Of a stretch of DNA of 26,116 nt, positions 1-10,071 are shown piece by piece (position 1 is the stretch's first letter; each line of letters opens with the position of its first letter). A program made the position numbers and the translations under genes. The notes beneath the pieces are model-generated. The model was not told the origin of the DNA, made no database searches, and saw only the letters and a list, made by a program, of their open reading frames with translations. The DNA comes from Seminavis robusta (Eukaryota; Bacillariophyta; Bacillariophyceae; Naviculales; Naviculaceae), in the NCBI GenBank assembly GCA_903772945.1, contig CAICTM010001601.1, forward strand, positions 1-26,116, read 5' to 3'.

Positions 1-2990
1 GGCAACGCCTCTATAGCAACCACAGGAACACAACTGACAACCACACAGGAACCACCACAGGCACGCCACAAGGACCAACCAGCAATGAAGAAGCACAGGC
101 AACCAAACAACCACAGGAACCGCCACAAGTAGCAGGAACCACCACCAGAACCTCCAGAGGGACCACCACGGGACCACCAACAGGACAAGGTTGTAGTACT
201 TTTGGATCATCATGTCGAAATGAAACCTCCCAAGAGACTTTCATCAAATCCAAGGGCCATAGAGCACTATGTCAATGGAGCACTAGGCCACCAACCAAAC
301 CAACAGGAACCACCAACAGCGCAGGAACCACCAAAAGAACCACCAAAGGAACCACCACAGGGGACCAACAACCACAGGAACCACCAACAGCAGCAGGAAC
401 CACCACAGGCACCGCACAAGGAACCACCGAGCAAGGAGCACTAGGCAACCACAAACCACAGGAACAGACGAAGACACTCCAAAAGGAAAGACCACCAAGG
501 ACCACAGGACCACCAACAGGGACAAGGTTGTAGTACTCTTGGTTCATCATGTCGAAATTGGGAACCTCCTAAGAGACTTTCAGATCAAATCAAGGGCCAT
601 AGAGCACTAGTCATTGGAGCACTAGGCGACCAACCCGACCAAACCAACAGGACACTACCAACAGCAGCAGGAACCAACACAGCCACGACCACAAGGGACC
701 AACAAACCACAGAACCACTAACAGGAGCAGGAACCACCATCAGGCACCGCCACAGGAACCACACGAGCAATGGAAGGAAGCAACCCAACCAACACAAACC
801 GACAGACCGACCAACCACAGGAACCACCACAGTGACCACACAGGGACTACCACAGCGGAAGATGTGATCTCACTATTGGTATCATCTTCGAATTGGAACC
901 TCCTAAGAGAACTTCGATCAAATCCAAGGGCATAGAGCCTATGGCAATATGGAGCACTAGGCGACCAATCGCGACCAAACCCCAGGAACCACCAAGGCAG
1001 GCAGGAACCACCACAGACACGACGCCACGGAGACGCACAACGCAGCAGAACCGACAGAGAACCACGCACACAGAACAGAAAGCACAGCAGGAGAGCCAAC
1101 CAGACCGCACCGGAACCACAAGGGAACCACACACAGGCCACCGCCACAGGAACCTCAGAGGACACCACAGGGACCACAAACAGGACAAGGTTGTAGTATC
1201 CTTGGATCATCATGTCGAAATTGAACCTCCTAAGAGACTTTCGATCAATCCAAGGGCATAGAGAACTAGTCCAATGGAGCACTAGGACAACGACAACCAA
1301 CCAGGAACCCACACCGCCAGGAACCACCACAGGCACCGCCACAGGAGCCAACACCACAGAACCACCAACAGCAGCAGGAAACCACAGAGCCACCGCCACA
1401 GGAACCCAGCAATGGAGCCTAGGCAACCAACCAAACCACAGGAACCGCCACTAGCAGAACCACCACAGGAACCACCAGGACCAACCACAGGACCACCAAC
1501 AGGGAACAAGGTTGTAGTACTCTTGGATCTCATGTCGAAATTGGAACCTCCTAAGAGACTTTCGATCAAATCCAAGGGCAAATAGAGCACAGCAATAGGA
1601 ACTAGCGACAAAAAGAACCACCACAGCAGCACGGAACCACCACAGGCACGCCACGGGACCAACAAACCACAGGAACCACCAACAGCAGCAGGACCACCAC
1701 AGGCACCACCACAGGAACACCCAACAGCAGCAGGAACCACCACAGCGACGCACAAACCACAGCAATGGAGCACTAGGCAACCAACCCAACCAACCAACCA
1801 CAGGAACCGCCAACAGTAGCAGGAACACGGAAGCAAAAACCGAATGGCGGACCACACACAGGCACCGCACAGGAACTCCAGAGGGGACAGGGCCACCAAC
1901 AGGACAAGGTTGTAGTACTCTGGATCATCATGTCGAAATGACCTCCTAAGAGACTTTCGATCAAATCCAAGGGCCATAGAGCACTAGCCAATGGAGCACT
2001 AGGCGACAAGCAACCAACAGGCACCGCCAAGGGGACCACCACAGAACCACCACCAGACAATGGAGCACTAGCAGCCAACCAAACCAACCAACCAAACACA
2101 CGAACACCGCAACAGTAGCAGGAACGCACAGGAACCACACAGGCGAAGGACCTCCAGAGGGACCACACAGGACCACACAGGGAACAAGGTGTAGTACTCT
2201 GATCATCAGTCGAAATTGGAACCTCCTAAAGACTTTCGATCAAATCCAAGGGCATAGAGCACTAGTCAATGGAGCACTAGGCGACCAACCAACAAACCAA
2301 CAGGAACCACACAGCAGCAGAACACCCGGCACCACCACAGGAACCACCACAGCACACAGGAACCCCAAGGACCCCACAGGACCACAAGCAATGGAGCACT
2401 AGGCAACCAACCAAAACACAGGAACCGCCAACAGTAGCAGGAACCACCACAGGAAACCACCAAGACCGCCCAGAACTAGAGGAACCCACAGGACATGGGA
2501 CAAGGTGTAGTACTCTTGGATATCATGTCGAAATTGGAACCTCCTAAGAGACTTTCGATCAAAATCCAAGGGCCATAGAGCATAGTCAAGGAGCACTAGC
2601 AGAGGCGCACCAACCAACCACAGCACCGCCACAGGACCACCACAGGAACCACCAGCAATGGAGCACTAGGCAACCAACAAACCAACAACCAACCAAAACC
2701 ACAGGAACCGCCAACAGTAGCAGACCACCACAGGAACCACCACAGGCACCGCCACAGGAACCTCAGAGGGACACCACAGGGACACCAACAGGGACAAGGT
2801 TGTAGTACTCTTGGATCATCATGTCGAAATTGGAACCTCCTAAGAGACTTTCGATCAAATCCAAGGGCCATAGAGCACTAGTCAATGGAGCAGGAGCACT
2901 AGGCGACCAACCGACCAAACCACAGGAACCACCAACAGCAGCAGGAACCACCACAGGAACAGCGCAGGGGCACCATCAGATGGTCTACTT
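1..2990. repeat. Nine-unit tandem satellite array, GGAACCACCA-rich
   Basis: A conserved block of about 110 bp recurs near 188, 526, 863, 1189, 1508, 1907, 2186, 2502 and 2795. It begins around GACAAGGTTGTAGTACTC, passes through GTCGAAATTGGAACCTCC and AGAGACTTTCGATCAAATCC, and ends near GGAGCACTAGGCGACCAACC. Spacing between blocks is about 280-400 bp. The space between blocks is itself a low-complexity run of short words such as CAGGAACCACCAACAG, CAGGCACCGCCACAGG and CAGTAGCAGGAACC. The array runs off the left edge and ends near 2990. Long open frames on both strands here have biased composition (Thr/Pro/Gln on plus, Val/Trp/Leu on minus) and are explained by the repeat, not by a gene. Units differ mainly by one-base indels. 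Confidence 0.93.
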
Positions 2991-3283
2991 GCCTGGCATG
3001 CATGGTAGGAGGTAGGACACTCATCGGAAGGTGAATTGGTTGGTAGATTGTGAAGGTAGTGTTGACGACGAATGATCAAAAGAACCGGTCAATCTTGGAA
3101 ACGATGATGATAATGATACTGACTGATGGCATTTGATGATGACAGGGAAGTGACGAGCCAATCTTGATGAGCGACGGCAACGTCAACAGCAGGGCGACGG
3201 CGACGGCAACGGCAGGGCGACAACAATGATGATGGGGGCGTTCCAGCTGAGAGTGCTTGAGTGAGACGCAAGATGCTGATGAT

Positions 3284-3342
3284 GTGGATGACACTGATGA
3301 TGTGGATGACACTGATGATGATGATGATGATGATGATGATGA
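3284..3342. repeat. GAT/ATG trinucleotide microsatellite
   Basis: Two copies of GATGTGGATGACACT-like sequence are followed by an almost pure run of GAT triplets ending in GAGGG. Read in one plus frame it gives poly-Asp; on the minus strand it gives poly-Ile/Ser. It is probably a non-coding simple repeat. Confidence 0.9.
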
Positions 3343-3739
3343 GGGAAGAAAGCAGCTTATATTGATCATGGCGACGATGAGGATTTTGTTGATGAAATGG
3401 ATTGACGACGTAGGGGTTGCGAAGCAGACTTTGTGCGAAATTGTGAAGGAGATGAATCAAGAAACTTCAGGCAACCGTCGTTTTCGGAAGTTCGTTTCAG
3501 TTCAGCGATAGCTTTTGAAATCAAACATGCATTGTTTGAGTTCGTTTCGTGCCGAGGTGTCAACATCAAACCAAAACCGAGAAACGAGATGATATTTCAA
3601 AATCAAAAATTGAGTGCGTCAGAATTGCCGTTTCGAAATGAAAACGATCGTCCGCAAAGGTATCGTACCGGTACGAGAGGGTGGATTGTCGGTTCGACAG
3701 GACTGACGGTTGGTTGCCTCCATTTGAGATACATGTAGA

Positions 3740-3757
3740 TATACCGGTACCGGTATA
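3740..3757. repeat. 18-bp perfect palindrome built on ACCGGT
   Basis: TATACCGGTACCGGTATA is identical to its reverse complement. Related ACCGGT/GTACC palindromes occur at about 3667-3675, 4254-4266, 4295-4300 and 7434-7444, all in intergenic DNA. It could be a binding site or a genome-wide over-represented word; the sequence alone does not tell. Confidence 0.7.
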
Positions 3758-4604
3758 CCTGCTAACGAAGTCATCCAATCTGCTCTTGTTCGTCTTTATC
3801 CCGATAAGCTCTCTGATGCTCCCCGGAAATCGATCCCTCATGAAAAAATGGCGTGATTTGACCTTCAGGCGGTGCTCCCCTTGCTTCTTTTGACTTCTTC
3901 GGCGTGCATGAAAACGATTACTATTGTTCTTGCCTTCGTTTAAAGCATTAAAGTAGAGAAGGTGATTAGAAGAAGAGCTACAAAATTAGTGCGCATAATT
4001 TCGGTAAATAGGAGTGAGTCCTTTGACGTGACGCGCCGTTAAGCATGTCGGGGTTGGACGGTGTCGAGATGCCCAGTTTCCTTGAAGCCTTGCCATTTTT
4101 CTCACCAAGAGGATGAAATGAATTGATTATCAACTGCTCTAGTAGCTAGAGAATGCTGCGCGGCCAGAGCACCAACCTCAGTGCAAGCCCATTGTGGAAG
4201 AATCCCCTGGTCATCTTGACCAACTACAGTACATTCCACCGCTGATGGTGCTGCTACCGGTACCGGTGGCCAGGATCAAAAGCTAGTTTGCGGGTTGTAC
4301 CGGTAAGCCATGCATGCTGCTACCAATCGACCGTCGACAGGAAATAAGTAGACCTAGCATAATAGAAGAACTTTTAGGAACCGGAGCTGGCCGTTGTCTA
4401 TAGGCTTACCAGGTATGATAGCAGCCCGGTTGGTGGATAAAGGGGATGACCCCGAACAGCCAAGATGCGTGCAAAATATTCGAATTGCAGTCACGGCGAG
4501 TCCAGTCAGCTTGCAATAGCCGAGAAATTCCGCATCCACTCGCGTCACGACGTACTGGCTTGCTCATTTGCAAATCGTAGGACACATGATTGCCGACCTA
4601 CTTC

Positions 4605-5063
4605 TTATTTGGTCCCTGATTTGTCCTTGGCAAAGGCAACATGCAGGACGGGCTTTTGGTTGCAATCGGGGCACGTTGTCTCAAACTTGCTTGCTTCGTC
4701 CAGTTTGTGGCAAAAGTTGCACCGGTAGTATCGATGAAATTGCATGACACAATCCATACAAAGAATGCGCCTCGAATGTGATAGGTCTTTCCACAGAGGA
4801 TCTTCATTGATTTCTCTAGCTACCTTGGTCTCCAAGGTCTGGTTTTCTTCTTCTTCTTTGGCGAACGAATGGAGGACACCCTTTCGGCTCCCGTGAAGGC
4901 GACAAAAGTACATTGGAAGCTCATAGTGGTCACAGAAATCCGACATGTACATGAGTGTTCGTATAGATGTGCGGTCCAAAAAAGAGAGGACGCCGTTGCA
5001 AAAGATGCTGTGTTCCAGTGTTGCCAAATGACCAGTGGCGGAAAGTGGAACCGTTGTTTCCAT
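4605..5063 (-). CDS. Small Cys-rich protein with three CxxC pairs (zinc-ribbon-like), hypothetical
   Basis: The reading frame gives 152 residues. I chose the ATG at 5063 because its context is strong (AGAACCATGG); the open frame continues nine codons upstream without another ATG. Residues about 18-44 form a hydrophobic/helical stretch that loosely resembles the first half of an F-box (GVLSFLDRTSIRTLMYM). Residues 70-100 are charged. The C-terminal part has three Cys pairs, C102/C105, C115/C118 and C131/C134, with H110 between the first two. This spacing is typical of one or two bound zinc ions. I do not recognise the family. An interaction or ubiquitin-related role is possible, but only from the weak F-box resemblance. 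No intron is evident and the stop is a clean TAA. The neighbouring minus-strand gene at 5538 is about 470 bp upstream. Confidence 0.6.
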   Translation of the reverse strand: METTVPLSATGHLATLEHSIFCNGVLSFLDRTSIRTLMYMSDFCDHYELPMYFCRLHGSRKGVLHSFAKEEEENQTLETKVAREINEDPLWKDLSHSRRILCMDCVMQFHRYYRCNFCHKLDEASKFETTCPDCNQKPVLHVAFAKDKSGTK

Positions 5064-5537
5064 GGTTCTTGTCGGTTTGTTGGGAATCAAAAAGTCGTTT
5101 TCGAATGCTTTCTGCTGTTGGGTTGGCGGATGCTTTGTGCGTGTAGTGTGCTGTATGCCTTGGGCAAGGTTAGGTGAAGGAATGATCGTCCGTTTGGCCT
5201 CTCTCAGTTGTGTGTGGTCGTGTGTTTCTTTGAACTTTCAGACGTGGCCTTGCCACAATGGACTATGTCCTGCCCGGTCTGCCGATTGGCTGTGTATCAG
5301 CGGTCCATCCAGGCTGCAATCAAATGAGAAACTTTTCTAACATCCAACCGCTCTTTTGTCATAGCTATCTAGAACCGGCACTTAGCTAGCACATATTTGT
5401 ATGACATACACTCGACTTCTTTCTCACAAGTTACAATATAGAAACTACACTTGTAAGCGACATATTTCTTCTTCTGCTTCGTTACGCTCATTCCGCTAGC
5501 TGCTCATCTCGTTATTAGTGTTCTTGTCAGCTCTCAG
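5064..5537. other. Intergenic, no gene seen
   Basis: This is the 5' region of the minus-strand Cys-rich gene plus the 3' region of the next minus-strand gene. Plus-strand open frames here have no domain and look like shadows. I see no RNA gene or clear repeat. Confidence 0.5.
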
Positions 5538-5861
5538 TTAGTTGTCCCAATTGTACGGCGAGACGTAGGCGTTGGGCTTGACGGGAGGCTGAAAGTTTCC
5601 ACCTTCTTTCAATCGCTGCCAAACCGAAGGTGGATCTCTTTCTCGATCCATTGGCTGATCCCACCAGTCCCAACCCAACATCAGACCGGGTACATCGGAA
5701 TTCTCGTAGGGACTCGAGTTGGGAGCCACAAAGTTATCGGCTTCCATCTGTAGAGGAGACACTGTTTGCTTTGGCTGGATCGGTTGAAAGCCCATTGTTC
5801 CCTGACTGCTGCACAAGAGCACCAACAGGGCGCAGAAGTGAAGACTCTTCGCCATGGTCAT
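5538..5861 (-). CDS. Short secreted or plastid-targeted orphan protein
   Basis: The protein has 107 residues from the ATG at 5861; a second ATG follows two codons later (5855). The open frame extends upstream to an ATG at 5984, but that adds 41 residues ahead of the hydrophobic core, so I prefer the shorter form. Residues 4-24 are a classic signal peptide (K5, then LHFCALLVLLC, then small residues) with likely cleavage after GTMG and Phe at position 25. Signal peptide plus +1 Phe is the established diatom plastid-import signature. The mature part is about 80 residues, rich in Pro, Asn, Trp and Asp, with a LGWDWWDQP motif and a C-terminal PYNWDN. No known domain is visible. It could be a small photosynthesis-associated or secreted protein; the function is unknown. 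Confidence 0.68.
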   Translation of the reverse strand: MTMAKSLHFCALLVLLCSSQGTMGFQPIQPKQTVSPLQMEADNFVAPNSSPYENSDVPGLMLGWDWWDQPMDRERDPPSVWQRLKEGGNFQPPVKPNAYVSPYNWDN

Positions 5862-6339
5862 TCGGTTGCGGATGTAGGATACAATGTCAAAGTGTCGATC
5901 AATCGAAAGGAAAGGAGGGTGTGTCTTTTTGTGTTGGTTGCAGATGGCGGTGTTCAACGCCAACGGTGACAGCATCACCGTCATTGGGCGTCATTCATCT
6001 TCAGACAAAAGAAAAGAAGCCCACGCACGAGTCGTGCATGGATAGGGACTCAGCAATAATACCCCAGCAAAGCTGCATCAAACACTTTGGCATGGGGCCG
6101 CTTGTACCGTCACCAATTTACAACTCTCAAGGAATGTTGCCCCCTTGAAGAGGTACAGGTAGGCGGCTAGATCGACTATTTGTCAGGCTCCTCGAAGCAG
6201 AAATGTCTACTGCTTTGGTTTTTAAGCTATTATATTACTATGCTGTTTACCGTTGTTCCCTCCTGAACAGCCACGACCACGAGAGAAACGATTCCATGCT
6301 CTAGTATTTATTCGAGCCGAGTACATTCTATTTCTTCAA
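5862..6339. other. Intergenic, no gene seen
   Basis: This is the upstream region of the signal-peptide orphan and the downstream region of the minus-strand gene at 6340. A short palindrome (GCACGAGTCGTGC, near 6025) is present. No RNA gene or domain-bearing frame was seen. Confidence 0.45.
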
Positions 6340-6843
6340 TCAAGCACAGGAAGCTGCGCTTGCGCTTCGTCGAATGGGACTGCGACGCAACCCATAGCGG
6401 GGGGTAGACCTATCCGCTGTATTTGTTTTGAAACTGGAGGTATTCGGGAGCCAACCAGAAGTTCCTGCCTTCTTCTTCTTCTTTTTCATAATCTTTGGCC
6501 TGATAAAGTTGAGTTTTGTGGAGCCCTGTTCTGCCATCTTGGCTAAACAAGCGTCCACCAACCACTGGTGGGTGGATGGCCCTGGTTGTAGGAAGCCTCC
6601 CTGCTCCGTAGTTTCTCTTTCGTCATTGTCGCTGTCGTCGTCGAGGGAGAATCCATTCAGTGGGCACGAATTGTACAACCTTTCTTCTTCCGTCGAAAGC
6701 GGAGCAAAGGGGAGATTCATGAGCAGAACATTTTTCTCTGTAACTTCATGGACGAGCGCCTTCTTGGAATCTCTTCTGGTTGGAGGGAATACTATTTGCC
6801 TTGGTCCTACTTCGGGAGGGGTAACAGGTAGAAACTCCATCAT
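6340..6843 (-). CDS. Hypothetical basic/low-complexity protein, possibly nuclear
   Basis: The protein has 167 residues and starts at a double ATG (6843/6840) in a good context (AAGATGATGG). Residues 1-60 are Pro/Thr/Glu-rich, 68-76 form an acidic patch (DDDSDNDER), 92-115 look like a short amphipathic region (HQWLVDACLAKMAEQ), residues 120-125 are six lysines, and the tail 148-162 is Arg/Ser-rich (RYGLRRSPIRRS). The two basic clusters could be nuclear localisation signals. I do not recognise a family. The lysine run is a homopolymer-prone site, so the frame beyond it depends on the base call there. Coding status is supported by length, start context and composition only. Confidence 0.5.
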   Translation of the reverse strand: MMEFLPVTPPEVGPRQIVFPPTRRDSKKALVHEVTEKNVLLMNLPFAPLSTEEERLYNSCPLNGFSLDDDSDNDERETTEQGGFLQPGPSTHQWLVDACLAKMAEQGSTKLNFIRPKIMKKKKKKAGTSGWLPNTSSFKTNTADRSTPRYGLRRSPIRRSASAASCA

Positions 6844-8719
6844 CTTCGTGGCTGGTTTGGCAATTGGTTTGCTTTATGGTGGGAAGGAAATGTGTTTTAT
6901 GACCTGAGCAAGGAGCGGGCTATGGGACATGAGGTGCATATCTGGACAGCTCCTGGACCTTACATGTACTCGAGTACTTGGTTTGGAGGGTTGCCTTGCC
7001 CTAAACGTGGATTTCGTCCTCAGACCAGGATCGGAAGTTCATGATCAGTTCTGGGGAATTTCTGTGCTCCTTCGTTCGGTCACTGGAATTCTCCGAGACC
7101 TGCCCTTACACTCAACTGCATAGTGATTCATCAACAGTGGTGAAAAGGTAAAAACGCTTTCCATTCGGATTCTCGAAAGCATTTTTTTGTCGCCACTGTT
7201 CCCGAGCTGGAAGTCCAGCCAGCTACCGAAAGCACGTACATTAATTTTAGCCTGGCTTCCACATGAGCTATCATGTAACTTGCAAGTAGATATTTCGGTA
7301 GGCAGAGGAGAGTGTGTGGCGCATGTGCCTCTGATACCATTAGCTAGAACATTCAGTACGTGTAAGCAGAATACAGGTTAGATGGGGGACCAAAGGTGAA
7401 GCCTTCGGTTAGGTAGCGTACTGTGTTGCGGACCATACCGGTACCAGGTAGCTAGTAGTAGCAGCTGTAGTAGCACTCATCTTTGTCCTTGTACAGCCAG
7501 TCTTGACTTCGTTGACTGGGCCACTTTTACAACAGTGGTCGGCTGCTTTCCTTGTGGTCCAAGCTCTGATCTGGCAGAACCACACACTTCAGCACCAACA
7601 GAAAACAGAACTAGCTAGCTTCTGTTTTTTCATGGGCTGGAATGCATCTGCCTCTTCTGCGAGGGCCGCGCCCTCTCTCGTCGCTCGCCAATACTCACTT
7701 GATAAAGAGCCAGTACCAGTACAAGGGATACTGAAATAAATGGCAGTCCGCGGTCACATTACCATCAGACTGCACATGCACCGAAGGCAGCGAAAGCAGA
7801 AATAGTACGGGAATCCGATTGGCCCTCTCATCAAGCTCGGACTTTGATTCTGTCGCAGAAGCGGCTTTGATCGGTTGAGGAGCACGAATCAGCCGAAGAG
7901 TGTAACTGAAGTTGCCAAGTGGCTGGGGATCAACTGTTCAGAAGGCTGGATGGCCTCAAACTTCATCATTGCTACGTAGTTTCGAGATGGGGTTGTGTGG
8001 TGGGCACATGGGCTTGGCCCAGAGGGGGGTATGGTCAACGCCCGTTCCGCAAGCATTCACGTGACGTCCACACTTGCATCTGCGGGGTTTTCTTGTCAAG
8101 AGCTTCATCGATTATCAAATTGAGACAATCGGACTGGTTCGTTGAGTCACCAAAGAGCAGTCTTGATACACCAATAGAAGAGAGGTGGATCAAGACAAAC
8201 AAACAATGGGCTCTGCGATTCAAGGTTGATGGTCCTCTGGGAAGAGCACTGGCTGGAAGAATGAGATTGGGGACTCTCGTCTGTCCAACATCCGTCTTGG
8301 CCAGAAGAGTTTCCACTCTAATGCACCCCCCGAGATGACTATGGCATACAATATTGGTCCTTGTAGAGTTGCTGTAACGTACCACTCGTCCTGCTGTGCT
8401 TCTTGGATTCGTTCGTCTTGGGCTCCACTGCTGCCGTGGACGGATGGATCGTGGCTGCGTACATGTAAACACATGCTAGCTTCATTCTTTATGTCATCCG
8501 TTCTAGCTAGTAGAAGACGTTGAAGCGAGGCTTCATACGCTGCCAAAGGGAAATCAGATCTGCATAGCAACAATATCATAACTTTGGGTACCTGGTATCA
8601 AGCGTTCGAGAGCTACTTCCGTCGCAAAGTCAGAGAACCATGAGCAAGAAACGAGTGGCATCCGCTCCCCCCGAAGTTGGCGAAACAGTTTGGCTGACAT
8701 CAACAGCTCGTCATTATGA
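6844..8719. other. Long gene-poor interval; only weak ORFs
   Basis: Nothing here can be called with confidence. The best candidate is a minus-strand ATG frame at 8220-8579 (119 residues, containing DEWYVTATLQGPILYAIVISGG), which has plausible composition but no known domain. It overlaps other frames of similar length on both strands (plus 7919-8338, which opens with GTG, and minus 8035-8472), so the coding strand is unclear. A palindromic ATACCGGTACC word is near 7435. No tRNA or rRNA was recognised. Confidence 0.4.
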
Positions 8720-10071
8720 ATGCATGGGGATGCAGAGAAGAGCTGCGGTCGTTGTACAGCGTCCACCGTATGGTTCATGGATGACAGGGTCAAACCGCTC
8801 GATGTGGAACCCCTTGGGCAAACCATCAAGTGGAGGAAGGGGAGCGTCACGAGAATCCCAACCCAAGGGAACCACGAAACCAATCAGGGGCTCTGTGCAT
8901 TTTTGGATACTGCTCTTCTGGTTCATGTTTTCTCATTCCTTGGTGGTGGGGACGGGAAACAGGTAGATGCTTCTGAGACAGCTTTTGGCAATCTTGCATC
9001 TGACAGTAATGCCGAGGTCGGTGTTTCTCGACCTAGACTTCTGCCTCTCAAGATGGCAGGTCGGTTATTCATTAACCTGTCGAGTGTCTGCTTAAAGTGG
9101 CGGCAGTCCTGCTTCGAAAACTTTCGACTTTGTTTGGGCTTTGTTGATGTCGACTTTTGCACTCTTCCATTGCAACAACCTGGGGAGATAGACAAGGATT
9201 GCACCAACTGGATGTGTTTTCATAATTTGCGTCTTGGTGCCTTGAAATTCAATGCTAGGGGTCGAGAAAACGTTGACGAAATGCTGAGAGTAATTCAGGC
9301 ATGCGACACTGCGAACACCAGAGTCATGAACGCTCAAGTCTCTTGGCATGGTTAGGAACGAAATCAGGTTCCAGAGCATGACCAGAAACTCCTGCACGAT
9401 GTGATCGCCGAGAACTGCCCTGCTTTGCTTTGGAGGAGTTTTCGTCCAATTTCGTCGAGTACAGGAAGCCAGACAGCATCTGCATGAGCCACCTGAGCAC
9501 ACCAACGTTCTCCCATCCTTCTGTGCGAGTGGTGGACCTGACGCTGGAGCTAAACGGGAGAAGAAGCTGGGATCCATTGCGCCCAACACGCATATTTGAA
9601 AGGCTCATCTGTGACCTTGAAGCACTGGAACGGCTGAAGCTTGCTCACAAGGACACAAGACCTTTCCAGTGGCAGTTCCCGCGATTTTATGGCTGCTTCG
9701 TGATCAAGTCGAATTCCCTCAAGTTCTTGGACGTCGTGGGTCTTGCAGGTGGGATGTGGATTCAATGTCAATGTCCCCGGCTCGAAATCTTTCGATGCAA
9801 AGGCGGGGGCATAAAGGAGGGAAACGGTTCACTTCCCAACCTGAACAGGCAACAATTCGACTCAACGAAGGCCAAATTCAGCCAGATAGAGTCCGTCACC
9901 GCGAACTTGAAGTTGTTGGAGGTGCCCTTTGTCGGCCTAACCATTCCGAGGTCCTGCGAGTGCACTGTGATCAGCTTCTCAAACCGTATTTCGGCTGCAA
10001 CGAGCTATGATTTTGATTATCGTCGTCACATCGACTTTCTTCAGAACTATGATCTTCAGGATGAGAATTAG
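8720..10071 (+). CDS. F-box/LRR-like protein, interrupted frame (intron or decay)
   Basis: Two consecutive plus-strand frames appear to belong to one gene. The first (8720-9355, ATG start) contains an F-box-like half at residues 61-75 (FLDTALLVHVFSFLGG) and, after a roughly 40-residue Gly/Asp/Ser-rich insertion, the usual second half near 116-132 (LFINLSSVCLKWRQSCF). The second (open from about 9382, ending at TAA 10071) has LRR-like spacing: VRVVDLTLEL, LEALERLKLAHKD, LKFLDVVGLAG, CPRLEIFRCKGG, LKLLEVPF. The two are in different frames, with a TAG at 9353. A 98-bp GT-AG intron at about 9338-9435, with a pyrimidine-rich 3' end, would join them (MNAQ to EFSSNF), but the GAG acceptor is weak. 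F-box/LRR proteins normally select substrates for SCF ubiquitin ligases. Alternatively this is a decaying gene, since a broken relative lies at 14.3 kb. Confidence 0.5.

Larger units (their letters stand above)
2990..4604. other. Gene-poor stretch with simple repeats and ACCGGT palindromes
   Basis: I see no convincing gene here. The stretch holds a GGCGACGGCAACGGC-like minisatellite (about 3170-3225), a GATGTGGATGACACT duplication leading into a GAT/ATG triplet run (about 3260-3342), an 18-bp perfect palindrome at 3740-3757, and further ACCGGT-containing palindromes near 3668, 4255 and 4295. The open frames across it (for example plus 3257-3511, an Asp-rich peptide encoded by the GAT run) follow the simple repeats and show no domain. 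Confidence 0.6.

Noticed and set aside
1..2990. Long frames of up to 231 residues on the minus strand (Val/Trp/Leu/Ser-rich) and Pro/Thr/Gln frames on plus
   Set aside because: They follow the GGAACCACC repeat, change frame between units and occur on both strands; composition explains them.
1..2990. CRISPR-like array
   Set aside because: Units are hundreds of bases long with similar, low-complexity spacers; the genome is eukaryotic.
3257..3511. Asp-rich acidic protein on plus
   Set aside because: Encoded by a GAT microsatellite with unrelated sequence after it.
7919..8579. Overlapping frames on both strands (plus 7919-8338, minus 8035-8472, minus 8220-8579)
   Set aside because: No domain, the plus frame opens with GTG, and strands cannot be separated; listed only as a weak possibility.
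9092..9608. Minus-strand frames opposite the F-box/LRR gene
   Set aside because: No motif, while the plus strand shows F-box and LRR-like patterns.
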